Origin: Ectopseudomonas mendocina
GTDB taxonomy: Bacteria; Pseudomonadota; Gammaproteobacteria; Pseudomonadales; Pseudomonadaceae
DNA length: 64,000 nucleotides
Direction: 5' to 3'
Assembly (NCBI RefSeq): GCF_007049795.1
Contig: NZ_SCFY01000022.1
Span: 1 to 64,000 of the forward strand
In this document: piece by piece, positions 41,942-50,549 of the stretch
How the letters are laid out: each line of letters opens with the position of its first letter
Position numbering within the stretch: the stretch's first letter is position 1
Made by a program: the position numbers and the translations under genes
Notes under the pieces: model-generated
What the model was told of the DNA's origin: nothing
What the model saw: the letters and a program-made list of their open reading frames with translations, nothing else
Database searches by the model: none

Positions 41942-42946
41942 ATGACGATGAAGATTCTGGTCACTGGCGCGAGTGGCTTCATCGGTGGGCGCTTCGCTCG
42001 TTTTGCGCTCGAGCAAGGGCTGGCCGTGCGGGTCAACGGTCGGCGCGCAGAAGGTGTGCAGCACCTGATCAAGCGTGGCGCCGAGTTCGTTCAGGGCGAC
42101 CTTGGTGATGCCGAGCTGGCCCAGGCCTTGTGCCAGGATGTCGAGGCCGTGGTGCACTGCGCCGGCGCGGTCGGCGTATGGGGCGATTACGCGCACTTTC
42201 ATCAGGCCAACGTCACGGTTACCGAGAATATCGTCGACGCCTGCCTCAAGCAGAAGGTCCAGCGCCTGGTGCATCTGTCCTCACCGTCGATCTATTTCGA
42301 TGGCAGGTCTCATGTCGATATCCGCGAGGAGCAGGTGCCCAAACGCTTCTCCGATCACTACGGCAAGACCAAGTACCTGGCCGAACAACAGGTGTTCGCC
42401 GCACAGGAATTCGGCCTGGAGGTGATCGCCCTGCGTCCGCGCTTCGTCACCGGCGCGGGCGATACCAGCATCTTCCCGCGCTTGATCGGTATGCAACGCA
42501 AGGGTCGTCTGGCGATCATCGGCAATGGTCTGAACAAGGTCGACTTCACCAACGTGCACAACCTCAACGACGCTTTACTCAGCTCGTTGCAGGTGGGCGG
42601 AGCGGCGCTTGGTCAGGTGTACAACATCAGCAATGGCGCGCCGGTACCGCTGTGGGACGTGGTCAATTATGTGTTGCGTCGCCTGGAGCTGCCGCCGGTG
42701 ACGCAGCATGTGCCGTTCCCACTGGCCTATGCTGCGGCGACGCTCAACGAAGGCGTGTGCCGGGTACTGCCCGGGCGGCCAGAGCCAAGTCTGTTTCGTC
42801 TCGGCGTGGCGGTGATGGCTAGGGATTTTTCCCTGAACATCGATCGCGCCCGCGAATACCTTGGCTACGAGCCTAGGGCCAGCCTGTGGGATGCACTGGA
42901 TGAGTTCTGCACCTGGTGGCAGGCGCAGATGGGGCCTCAGGCGTAG
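41942..42946 (+). CDS. NAD-dependent epimerase/dehydratase family protein
   Basis: A 334-residue extended SDR. TGASGFIGGRF (about 8-18) is the NAD loop, and the YGKTK motif carries the catalytic Tyr and Lys with the serines of LSSPSIYF upstream. The later HNLNDALLSSLQ block is typical of 3-beta-hydroxysteroid dehydrogenase/epimerase relatives. The substrate is unknown. A second in-frame ATG at 41948 is possible. It overlaps the convergent small gene by 10 bases at the 3' end. Confidence 0.85.
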   Translation: MTMKILVTGASGFIGGRFARFALEQGLAVRVNGRRAEGVQHLIKRGAEFVQGDLGDAELAQALCQDVEAVVHCAGAVGVWGDYAHFHQANVTVTENIVDACLKQKVQRLVHLSSPSIYFDGRSHVDIREEQVPKRFSDHYGKTKYLAEQQVFAAQEFGLEVIALRPRFVTGAGDTSIFPRLIGMQRKGRLAIIGNGLNKVDFTNVHNLNDALLSSLQVGGAALGQVYNISNGAPVPLWDVVNYVLRRLELPPVTQHVPFPLAYAAATLNEGVCRVLPGRPEPSLFRLGVAVMARDFSLNIDRAREYLGYEPRASLWDALDEFCTWWQAQMGPQA

Positions 42947-43224
42947 ATGCGCTGGCCGCGATAGACGCGTACCGAGCCGGTTGGCGTGCCGACCGGTAGC
43001 TCGACTGCGGCCAGTGGCGTCACTGTTGCACGCTGCGGTTGATCGGACAGTTCGGCCAGACGTTGGCCGAGGCGGCGGGTTTCTTCATCGTCGGATTTCA
43101 GGCTGCCATCGAGCATGGCGATGACCGCGTTGGGCTGGCTCATGCGAATATCCACGTCCTGCTCTTCGCGTAGACGGCGACGCAGCGCTTTCATGCAGTC
43201 CAGTACTTCTTTGTTCAGTTCCAT
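42937..43224 (-). CDS. Small conserved hypothetical protein
   Basis: A 95-residue protein with a helical, charged N-terminal half (MELNKEVLDCMKALRRRLRE) and a C-terminal strand region ending VRVYRGQRIYA. I do not recognise the family. The start could be GTG 43230, but ATG 43224 sits better behind GGGGGAAG. It is convergent with the epimerase gene and overlaps its stop. No operon partner. Confidence 0.65.
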   Translation of the reverse strand: MELNKEVLDCMKALRRRLREEQDVDIRMSQPNAVIAMLDGSLKSDDEETRRLGQRLAELSDQPQRATVTPLAAVELPVGTPTGSVRVYRGQRIYA

Positions 43225-43583
43225 TGCCACTTCCCCCGATTGGTTGAAGGATCACGGGCTTCGGCGTTCCACGCCTTCCGCGATCTGAGCAGCCTCTTCC
43301 CAGCGGCTGTAACACGAACTTGTGCTGTATTGCTTTGCAGAACTTTTCAGGCCGCCTGCTGGCTCGTTAGCGACGCTCTATCGGCGCGTTCACGACAGGA
43401 TCAAAAGCAAACTGCGTACCAGTTCATGTTTTGCGGAACTGCTGGGCTGCAGGCGAGTCGATGGCCCTGTCGCGCCCTTCGTCGGTGCATCGCGCACCTG
43501 CTTGGCGCGACGCTGATGGTGTAATGGCGAATCGGTATACTGCGCGGCATTTCTGTTTATTCGTTCCAACCATAGGTCCGACC
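43225..43583. other. Intergenic region before the coiled-coil gene
   Basis: About 360 bases without a supported gene, although a plus-strand frame is open from 43431 into the next gene. TATACT at 43536-43541 is a good -10 for that gene, with no convincing -35. Confidence 0.4.
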
Positions 43584-44420
43584 ATGCGCAACGACGCCAA
43601 CGACGAACTCGACAATCTGCCCAGCCTGACCCCGGAGCGCCGCGAGGAGTTTGCCGAGCCGCGCGAGGAACCAGCGCCGCGCAGCAGCCGCAAGGCTCCA
43701 GTAGCCAAGGGCGCCAGTACCGGGCCGCTTTGGGCGCTGGTGGGTGCACTGAGTTTCGCTCTGGCTGGACTGGGCTGGTGGAGCCTGCAGCAGATCGGCT
43801 TGATGGAGCAGCGCCTGGTGGCGACCCAGGAGAGCTTCGCTCGCATCAGCGAGGAGGCGGCAGGACGCATTCAGGATATTTCCGGCAAGGTGGTGGCGAC
43901 CGAATCCAACGTCACCAGCGGTAGCGAGGCGCTCAAGCTGCAGGTCAAGCAGCTGGAAACGCGCCTGGCCGAGCTGGGCAAGCAGCAACAGCAGAGCGCC
44001 ACGGCGCAGGCTGCGCTGGACAAGCGCATCGATCAGCTGGGCACGGAGCTCAAGAGCGGCATCGGCGCCAGCGCCGATTTCGACAAGCGCCTGCAGGCGC
44101 TCTCCACCGAGCAGGCGGCGCTGAAATCCGCACAGAGTGACGCCAAGGCCACCCAGGCCGAGCTGGCCAAGCTCGATACCCGTATCAAGGCTCTCGGCGG
44201 CGATATCGAGACGCTGAAAAAACAGGGTAATCCGGCGCAATCCATTCGCAGCCTGGAGCAGGATCTGCTGGTGCTGCGCAGCGAGCTGGACAATCGCCCG
44301 GCTCCTAGCGCTGGTCCCAACGTCGCCGAATTCGATGCCTTCCGCGCGCAGATGACGCGCAACATCAACACCCTGCAGAGCCAGGTGGCGAACCTGCAGC
44401 AGCAGATCAATCAGCGCTAA
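43584..44420 (+). CDS. Membrane-anchored coiled-coil protein
   Basis: A 278-residue protein with a charged cytoplasmic N-terminus, one membrane helix (about 48-68, LWALVGALSFALAGLGWWSL), and a long periplasmic coiled coil (about 75-270) made of heptad-like Q/E/K/L/A repeats ending in NLQQQINQR. No enzyme motif is visible. ATG 43584 is chosen because the upstream in-frame part has no ribosome site and no homologous look. Such proteins often serve as cell-envelope spacers. A strong terminator follows. Confidence 0.75.
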   Translation: MRNDANDELDNLPSLTPERREEFAEPREEPAPRSSRKAPVAKGASTGPLWALVGALSFALAGLGWWSLQQIGLMEQRLVATQESFARISEEAAGRIQDISGKVVATESNVTSGSEALKLQVKQLETRLAELGKQQQQSATAQAALDKRIDQLGTELKSGIGASADFDKRLQALSTEQAALKSAQSDAKATQAELAKLDTRIKALGGDIETLKKQGNPAQSIRSLEQDLLVLRSELDNRPAPSAGPNVAEFDAFRAQMTRNINTLQSQVANLQQQINQR

Positions 44421-44431
44421 GGCAATTCGCT

Positions 44432-44470
44432 AAATGAACAAGCCCCGCAATGCGGGGCTTGTTCATTTAT
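44432..44470 (+). terminator. Strong bidirectional Rho-independent terminator
   Basis: AAATGAACAAGCCCCGC (44432-44448), loop AAT, GCGGGGCTTGTTCATTT (44452-44468): a 17-bp perfect stem with a T-rich end. Confidence 0.92.
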
Positions 44471-44473
44471 TGG

Positions 44474-44495
44474 TCGCGGCTAAAGCCCCTCCCAC
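44474..44495. repeat. Single REP-like element
   Basis: TCGCGGCTAAAGCCCCTCCCAC is a half REP in the gap between the terminator and xenB. Confidence 0.5.
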
Positions 44496-44531
44496 GGGAT
44501 ATCGCTTGCGGGAAGAGCTTAAGCTGCGATC

Positions 44532-45581
44532 TTACAGACGCGGATAGTCGATATAACCGACCGGGCCGGAACCGTAGAAGGTTTCCGGGTGCGGCTCGTT
44601 CAGTGCGGCGTTCTGCTCCAGGCGCTGCGGCAGGTCCGGGTTGGCGATGAAGGGGATGCCGAAGGCCACGGCATCGGCATTGCCTTCTGCCAGCCAGGCA
44701 TTGGCCTGATCCTTGGTGAAGCGCTCGTTGGCGATGAACACGCCGCCGAATTCCTTCTTCAGTTGCGGTGTCAGGCTGTCGTCGCCGGATTTCTCACGGG
44801 CGCAGATGAAGGCGATGCCACGTTTGCCCAGTTCACGGGCGACGTAGCCGAAGGTTTCGGCACGGTTGGCATCGCCCATGTCGTGGGAGTCGGCACGTGG
44901 CGCCAGGTGCACGCCGACGCGACCGGCGCCCCACACGGAAATCGCAGCATCGGTCACTTCCAGCAGCAGACGCGCACGGTTTTCGACGCTGCCGCCGTAG
45001 CGGTCGGTGCGCTGGTTGGTGCTGCTCTGCAGGAACTGGTCGAGCAGGTAGCCGTTGGCACCGTGGATTTCCACTCCATCGAAACCGGCAGCCATGGCGT
45101 TTTCGGCGCCCTGACGATACGCCTCGACGATGTCGGCGATCTCTTCGGTTTCCAGTGCGCGTGGGGTGACGTAGTCCTTGATCGGGCGCACCAGGCTGAC
45201 ATGGCCGGCCGGCTGGATCGCGCTCGGGGCGACCGGCAGCTCGCCGTTCAGGTAGATCGGGTCGGAGATGCGACCGACGTGCCACAGCTGCAGAACGATC
45301 TTGCCGCCGTTGGCGTGCACGGCCTGGGTGATGTTGCTCCAGCCGCGAATCTGCGCATCCGACCAGATGCCGGGGGTATCTGGGTAGCCCACGCCCATCG
45401 GCGTGACAGCGGTGGCTTCGCTGATGATCAGCCCAGCCGAGGCGCGCTGGGTGTAGTACTCGGCCATCAGCGCATTGGGCACACGGCCTTCGTCGGCGCG
45501 GCAGCGGGTCAGCGGTGCCATGATGATGCGGTTGTTCAGCTGCAGGTCGCCGATCTGGATGGGGTCGAACAGTGTGGGCAT
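44532..45581 (-). CDS. xenB: Xenobiotic reductase B (Old Yellow Enzyme family)
   Basis: FMN-dependent, NADPH-using ene-reductase that reduces activated alkenes and nitroesters/nitroaromatics. The 349-residue TIM barrel has IMAPLTRCRA, LQLWHVGRIS, EIHGANGYLLDQFLQ and VGHLAPR-type blocks (here VGVHLAPRADSHDM). Long stretches match P. fluorescens XenB as I recall. The minus-strand gene follows the ArsR regulator gene by 27 bases and is presumably repressed by it. The MFS gene that sits between the two in P. aeruginosa (pyeM) is absent. Confidence 0.94.
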   Translation of the reverse strand: MPTLFDPIQIGDLQLNNRIIMAPLTRCRADEGRVPNALMAEYYTQRASAGLIISEATAVTPMGVGYPDTPGIWSDAQIRGWSNITQAVHANGGKIVLQLWHVGRISDPIYLNGELPVAPSAIQPAGHVSLVRPIKDYVTPRALETEEIADIVEAYRQGAENAMAAGFDGVEIHGANGYLLDQFLQSSTNQRTDRYGGSVENRARLLLEVTDAAISVWGAGRVGVHLAPRADSHDMGDANRAETFGYVARELGKRGIAFICAREKSGDDSLTPQLKKEFGGVFIANERFTKDQANAWLAEGNADAVAFGIPFIANPDLPQRLEQNAALNEPHPETFYGSGPVGYIDYPRL

Positions 45582-45608
45582 GGTGGTTTCTCCGGAGGAA
45601 AGGTCAAA

Positions 45609-45935
45609 TCAGAGTTGCTGGCCGAGGCGCTCGACGAATACCTGAATCAGCTCGTCGTTGCGCTTGAAGAAGTGCCACTGGCCAACCTTGCGGCTGGTCA
45701 CCAGACCGGCGCGTTGCAGAGTGGTCAGATGGGCAGAAACGGTGGATTGCGACAGCCCCGTACGCTGAAAGATCTTGCCGGCGCACACGCCGATCTCCAG
45801 CGGGTGATCCTGTTCGGCGAAGTTCAGCTCGGGCTCCTTCAGCCAGTCGAGGATGTCGCGGCGTACCGGATGGGCGAGGGCCTTGATGATGGCGTCGAGG
45901 TCGATTTCCATGGCGGTGTGGGTCTGTATCGTCAT
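45609..45935 (-). CDS. pyeR: ArsR-family repressor (PyeR-like)
   Basis: A 108-residue winged-helix repressor: KALAHPVRRDILDWL at the start, then the recognition helix LSQSTVSAHLTTLQRAGLVTSRKVGQWHFFKRN. The CVC metal-box of ArsR/SmtB is missing; a lone Cys appears in EIGVCAGKIF, so the signal may be redox or electrophile rather than metal. ATG 45935 is preferred; ATG 45911 is an alternative. It is cotranscribed with xenB. A perfect dyad 12 bases upstream of the start is its likely operator. The homologue in P. aeruginosa is PyeR. Confidence 0.85.
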   Translation of the reverse strand: MTIQTHTAMEIDLDAIIKALAHPVRRDILDWLKEPELNFAEQDHPLEIGVCAGKIFQRTGLSQSTVSAHLTTLQRAGLVTSRKVGQWHFFKRNDELIQVFVERLGQQL

Positions 45936-45946
45936 GTGGCGAACCT

Positions 45947-45968
45947 TATATCGTCTCTGAGCGATATA
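45947..45968. promoter_or_regulatory. Likely operator of the ArsR/PyeR repressor
   Basis: TATATCG (45947-45953), 8 bases, CGATATA (45962-45968): a perfect 7-bp dyad immediately upstream of the repressor gene and before acpH on the other strand. Confidence 0.72.
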
Positions 45969-46037
45969 CAGATTGATTGTTCCAATAGTCTCCATCAACG
46001 GCTTCGATTGTTCTGCTCGCGGCGGTAAGCTCGCGGG

Positions 46038-46622
46038 ATGAACTATCTGGCCCATCTCCATCTTGGTGGCGACGCACCACCGCAGTTGCTTGGCAGCCTC
46101 TACGGCGATTTCGTCAAAGGCCCGTTGAGCGGGCGCTGGCCGGCACAAATCGAGGCGGCCATTCGTCTGCACCGGCGCATCGATGCCTTCACCGACAGCC
46201 ACCCACTGCAAGCCCGCGCACGGGCGCGCTTCCCCGTCGAGCGGCGAAGAACGGCCGGCATGCTGCTGGATCTGTTCTTCGATCATTGCCTGGCCCGTGA
46301 CTGGTCGGCGTACGCGTCGCAACCGCTGGATCACTTCACCGGTCGGGTATATCGCGTGCTGGCGGCCGAGCCCGAGTTGCCTGGGCGCCTGGCACTGATG
46401 GCACCGCGCATGGCCGCGCAGGACTGGCTCGGCAGCTACCGCGAGTTCGCGGTGCTGGAGCAGGTGATTACCGGTATGCAGCGGCGGCTGTCCAAACCGC
46501 AGTTGCTCGACGGCAGCCTCGCCGAGCTGGAGCGGTTGTACGAGCCGCTCAGTGAGGACTTCAGTGCCTTCTACCCCGAACTGATGGCCTTCGCCGAGGC
46601 CGAACTGAACGCATCGAGGTAG
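46038..46622 (+). CDS. acpH: ACP phosphodiesterase (AcpH)
   Basis: Removes the 4-phosphopantetheine arm from acyl carrier protein. The 194-residue HD-like helical protein (DUF479) starts MNYLAHLHLG, with LLGSLYGDFVKG and RLHRRIDAFTDSHP, and LLDLFFDHCLARDW, carrying the metal-binding His and Asp residues of the family. It is divergent from pyeR-xenB, sharing the promoter region that contains the ArsR operator. Neighbourhood order (usp, acpH, arsR, xenB) resembles P. aeruginosa. Confidence 0.9.
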   Translation: MNYLAHLHLGGDAPPQLLGSLYGDFVKGPLSGRWPAQIEAAIRLHRRIDAFTDSHPLQARARARFPVERRRTAGMLLDLFFDHCLARDWSAYASQPLDHFTGRVYRVLAAEPELPGRLALMAPRMAAQDWLGSYREFAVLEQVITGMQRRLSKPQLLDGSLAELERLYEPLSEDFSAFYPELMAFAEAELNASR

Positions 46623-46625
46623 CGG

Positions 46626-46777
46626 CGGTGCGCGCAGCGCACCCTACATGTGAACTGAGTCTGGACCGTAGGGTGCGCCGTGCGCACCAGGGCTTTCGCC
46701 GCTGCGACGTTCGCTGCCAAAGCGCCTCCCACCAGGTTTCGCGTCGGGCGCTGTGGGAGGGCTTCAGCCGCGACGAC
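46626..46777. repeat. Two palindromic repeats after acpH
   Basis: At 46626-46689, GGTGCGCGCAGCGCACCCTAC is answered by GTAGGGTGCGCCGTGCGCACC. At 46722-46777, GCGCCTCCCACCAGG faces GTGGGAGGGCTTCAGCCGCGA, a REP-type element. They fill the convergent gap between acpH and the ATPase gene. Confidence 0.65.
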
Positions 46778-46804
46778 CATCACTGCAATCTCTCCTTCAG
46801 CGGC

Positions 46805-49522
46805 TCAGGCCGACTGGGCATGCAGGCCAAAGCGCCGCACCACCCATTTCTCCAGCTCCGCCACGGCGAACAGCGCCAGGCCCGCCAGCAGTACCCGCAG
46901 CCATTCCTCCAGGCTCAGGCCGACCGAGCCGAACACCCCCTGCAATGGCGGTGCATAGGTGAACAACAGCTGCAGCACCAGGCAGATGGCGATGGTCACC
47001 AGCACCGCGCGATTGCCCAGCAGGGCGTCGCGGTTGAGCACCGAGCCGAAGATGCTGCGGCTGTTGAACAGGTAGAAGATTTCGCACATCACCACGGCAT
47101 TCACTGCGATGGTGCGGGCGCTTTCCAGGCTGTTGCCAAGCTTCAGCTCCCAGAGGAACAGGCCGATGCCCGCGCCGGCAATCAGCAGAGAAACCATTAC
47201 CACGCGCCAGACGAAGAAGCCGGATAGCAGGGGCTCGTTCGGCGCGCGTGGGGCGCGCTGCATCAAACCGCGTTCGCTGGGTTCGAAGGCCAGCGCCAGG
47301 CCCAGGGTGCTGGAGGTGACCATGTTGACCCACAGCACCTGCGCCGGCGTCAGTGGTAGCACCTCCTGGAACAGAATGGCGAAGATCACGATCAGCGACT
47401 GGCCGCCATTGGTCGGCAGGGAAAACAGGATGAATTTCTTCAGGTTGTCGTAGATCGCCCGACCTTCGCGCACGGCCCCGGCGATGGTGGCGAAGTTGTC
47501 GTCGGCCAGCACTAATTCGGCTGCTTCCTTGGCCGCTTCGGTGCCCTTGTTGCCCATCGCCACTCCGACGTCGGCGCGCTTCAGGGCCGGTGCGTCGTTG
47601 ACACCATCGCCAGTCATGGCCACGACCTCGCCGCTGTCCTGCATGGCCTGCACCAGGCGCAGTTTGTGCTCTGGGCTGGCGCGGGCGAATACCTCGACGC
47701 CGGGCAACACCTCGCGCAGGCGGCGGTCATCGAGCAGTTCCAGCTCGGCGCCGGTCATCGCCGGCAGGCCGACGCCGATGCCCAGTTGCGCACCGATGGC
47801 GCGGGCCGTCTCGGCATGGTCGCCGGTGATCATCTTTACCCGGATGCCGGCACGCTGGCATTCGGCGACGGCGGCGATGGCCTCCTCGCGTGGCGGGTCG
47901 ATGATGCCGACCAGCGCGAGCAGAGTCAGCCCGCTTTCGACGTCGTCGAAGCTCAGATTGCGTTGCTCGGTCGGTGCCGTTTTGCTGGCCAGGGCCAGCA
48001 GGCGCAGGCCACGGGCAGCCAGATCGGTGGCCTGGCGCCGCCAGTAGTCGGCATCCAGAACCGTGTTAGCGCCGTCGGCGCTGCGCTGGCTGGCGCACAT
48101 TTCCAGCACGCGCTCGGGGGCGCCCTTGAGGTAGACCAGGCCATGGCCGGTGTGGTCGTGGTGCAGGGTGGCCATGAAGCGGTGTTCGGATTCGAACGGA
48201 ATTGCGTCGCTGCGGGGCAATTGTGTACGCAGCGACTGGATATCGAGACCACTTTTCAGCGCCAGGGTCAGCAGCGCGCCTTCGGTCGGGTCGCCATGTA
48301 GTTGCCAGTGGCCGGCGGCGTCCTGTTGCAGGCGGGCGTCGTTGCACAGCTGGGCGGCACGGGCGATCTCCAGCAGTTCGTTGTCGGGCTCAAGCAGCTT
48401 GCCGTCTTGGTGAAAGGCGCCTTCCGGGGCGTAACCGACACCGGAGACATCGAGGATGCGGCTGGCGCTGACCACGCGTTGCACGGTCATTTCGTTGCGG
48501 GTCAGGGTGCCGGTCTTGTCCGAGCAGATCACCGTCACCGAACCCAGGGTTTCCACCGCCGGCAGGCGGCGGACGATGGCATTGTGGCCGGCCATGCGCT
48601 GCACGCCGAGGGCGAGGATCACCGTCATGATCGCCGGCAAACCTTCGGGGATGGCCGAGGCGGTCAGTGCCACCACCATCATGAACATCTCGCCGGGGTT
48701 CTGGCCGTGCCAGAGGATGCCGAGGATGAAGGTGGCCAAGGCCAGGATCAGGATGATCACCGCCAGCCAGCGGCTGAACTGTTCGATCTGTCGCAGCAGT
48801 GGCGTGGACAACGCCTGCACCTGCTGCAGCATGGCGCCGATACGGCCGAGTTCAGTGTTGGCACCGGTCGCTACCACCACGCCGCTGGCCTGGCCGCTGC
48901 TGACCAGGGTGCCGGAATAAGCCATGCAGCGGCGGTCGCCGAGCGCTGCGTCGGCGTTGCAGTGCGCCACGGATTTTTCCACCGGCACCGATTCGCCGGT
49001 CAGCGCCGCTTCTTCCACCAGCAGGTTCTTCACGCTGATCAGGCGCAGATCGGCCGGCACCTTGTCGCCGGATACCAGCAACACGATGTCGCCGGGCACC
49101 AGGCGCTCGGCATCGATTTCATGGCGCTCACCGCCACGCAGCACCATGGCGTGAGGCGAGAGCATGCTGCGAATGGCGTCCAGCGCGTTCTCCGCCTTGC
49201 CTTCCTGGATGAAGCCGATGATCACGTTGATCAGCACGGCGGCGAGGATCACCGAGGTGTCGACCCAATGGCCGAGCAGGGCGGTGATCAGCGCTGCGAC
49301 CAGCATCATGTAGAGCAGCACGTTGTGGAACTGGTAGAGCAGGCGCAGTAGCGGCCCACGGCGTTGCGGCGGCGGCAGGCGGTTGGCGCCGTAGCGCTGC
49401 AGGCGCTGCTCGGCTTCCTCCTGGCTGAGGCCGCTGGCACTGCTGCGCTGCTCGTCGAGCGCTTGTTGTGCAGTCAAACCGTGCCAGGTGTGGTCACTAT
49501 GTTGTGAGGGGGCATTGCCCAT
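46805..49522 (-). CDS. P-type cation-translocating ATPase (P2/SERCA-like)
   Basis: Inner-membrane ion pump of 905 residues. An N-terminal cation-ATPase domain (about 12-75), the actuator TGES (175-178), the ion-site motif IPEGLP (291-296), the phosphorylated D335 in DKTGTLT, and TGDGVNDAPALK in the hinge are all present. The PEGLP motif and size fit the Ca2+/Na+/H+ group; no heavy-metal CPx motif is present. The ion is unknown. AAGGAG supports ATG 49522. It is divergent from a universal stress protein gene, which has an ANR-like box between them. Confidence 0.92.
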   Translation of the reverse strand: MGNAPSQHSDHTWHGLTAQQALDEQRSSASGLSQEEAEQRLQRYGANRLPPPQRRGPLLRLLYQFHNVLLYMMLVAALITALLGHWVDTSVILAAVLINVIIGFIQEGKAENALDAIRSMLSPHAMVLRGGERHEIDAERLVPGDIVLLVSGDKVPADLRLISVKNLLVEEAALTGESVPVEKSVAHCNADAALGDRRCMAYSGTLVSSGQASGVVVATGANTELGRIGAMLQQVQALSTPLLRQIEQFSRWLAVIILILALATFILGILWHGQNPGEMFMMVVALTASAIPEGLPAIMTVILALGVQRMAGHNAIVRRLPAVETLGSVTVICSDKTGTLTRNEMTVQRVVSASRILDVSGVGYAPEGAFHQDGKLLEPDNELLEIARAAQLCNDARLQQDAAGHWQLHGDPTEGALLTLALKSGLDIQSLRTQLPRSDAIPFESEHRFMATLHHDHTGHGLVYLKGAPERVLEMCASQRSADGANTVLDADYWRRQATDLAARGLRLLALASKTAPTEQRNLSFDDVESGLTLLALVGIIDPPREEAIAAVAECQRAGIRVKMITGDHAETARAIGAQLGIGVGLPAMTGAELELLDDRRLREVLPGVEVFARASPEHKLRLVQAMQDSGEVVAMTGDGVNDAPALKRADVGVAMGNKGTEAAKEAAELVLADDNFATIAGAVREGRAIYDNLKKFILFSLPTNGGQSLIVIFAILFQEVLPLTPAQVLWVNMVTSSTLGLALAFEPSERGLMQRAPRAPNEPLLSGFFVWRVVMVSLLIAGAGIGLFLWELKLGNSLESARTIAVNAVVMCEIFYLFNSRSIFGSVLNRDALLGNRAVLVTIAICLVLQLLFTYAPPLQGVFGSVGLSLEEWLRVLLAGLALFAVAELEKWVVRRFGLHAQSA

Positions 49523-49622
49523 GGGGCGCGTCTCCTTGGCTGGGCCGGCTGCGCCTGTCGATCGCTGACGGCCGGCGCACCCCGCAGTCCTTACTAACCT
49601 AGACCGCTTTAGCGCGTCGGAC

Positions 49623-49636
49623 CTGACCTGCATCAA
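49623..49636 (+). promoter_or_regulatory. ANR/FNR-like box upstream of the universal stress gene
   Basis: CTGAC-CTGC-ATCAA, one base off the TTGAY-N4-ATCAA form and nearly identical to the arcD box. A TSS 41.5 bases from its centre (about 49671) leaves TTGAAT (49659-49664) at the -10 position. Confidence 0.65.
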
Positions 49637-49698
49637 GGAGTACGAGGTCGCGAGGCGCTTGAATGTAACGCGGTGTTAAACCCATGGAGGAACACGAG

Positions 49699-50547
49699 AT
49701 GATCAAGATTCTGGTAGCGACCGATCTATCCGAACGTTCGGCGCACGCGGTACAGCGCGCCGTGCAATTGATCCGCCGCCAAGGTGGTGGCGAGTGGGCC
49801 CTGCTGCACGTGATCGATGACGATGCGCCGGCTGCGCACGTGCAACGTCAGGTGCAACAGGCCGAAACCCTGTTGCAGGCGCAGGCCGAACGCCTCGGCG
49901 AGCAGGCCGGCAGTGTGCCGCGGGTGATCGTGGGCACTGGCGAGGCCGCCTCGGTCATTGTCGAAGGCGCGCAGGGCATGGGCGCCGACCTGCTGGTGGT
50001 GGGCGCGCATCGCAAGTCGTCACTGCGTGACTTCTTCGTCGGCACCACGCTCGAGCGGGTGGTACGCAGCAGTCATCTGCCGGTGCTGCGGGTCAATGGT
50101 CCGGTGACCCATGAGTACCGTCATGCGTTGCTGGCGATGGACCTCTCGCGCACCTCGCAGCAAGCCCTGAACCGGGTGCGTGAGCTGGGTCTGGCGAGTC
50201 TGGACGACCTGCACGTGGCCAGCGCGGTCGAGCCGGTTGTAGCGGGCGCGATGATGGAGGCGGGTATCAGCGCTGAGGTGCTGGAGAATCAGCGCGAGCT
50301 GCAGCGTCAGCAACTGGTGGAGCGCCTGAGTGCAGTCGGCGTGAGCCTGAGTCACGAGCGCCTGCTGGTGCAGATCGGCTCGCCGGAAGGGGTGATCGGC
50401 GAGGCCTTGCGTCAGTCTGGTGCGGACCTGCTGGTGCTCGGCACCCATGCCCGCGAAGGAGCCTCGCGTTTCTTCCTGGGCAGCGTTGCCAGTCGCTTGC
50501 TGGCCTCGCTCGACAGCGACGCCTTGATCGTACCGCCGGCTGGCTGA
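49699..50547 (+). CDS. Tandem universal stress protein (UspN-like)
   Basis: A 282-residue protein made of two UspA domains (about 1-140 and 145-282). Each has a KILVATDLS-type or HALLAMDLS-type first strand, and the second ends with the nucleotide-binding G-x2-G-x9-G-S/T-like block GTHAREGASRFFLGSV. ATG 49699 is used because GGAGG (49686-49690) lies 8 bases upstream; ATG 49684 overlaps that site. The P. aeruginosa neighbour of olsA at this place is PA4352 (UspN), needed for anaerobic survival. The ANR-like box upstream agrees. Confidence 0.9.
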   Translation: MIKILVATDLSERSAHAVQRAVQLIRRQGGGEWALLHVIDDDAPAAHVQRQVQQAETLLQAQAERLGEQAGSVPRVIVGTGEAASVIVEGAQGMGADLLVVGAHRKSSLRDFFVGTTLERVVRSSHLPVLRVNGPVTHEYRHALLAMDLSRTSQQALNRVRELGLASLDDLHVASAVEPVVAGAMMEAGISAEVLENQRELQRQQLVERLSAVGVSLSHERLLVQIGSPEGVIGEALRQSGADLLVLGTHAREGASRFFLGSVASRLLASLDSDALIVPPAG

Positions 50548-50549
50548 AG

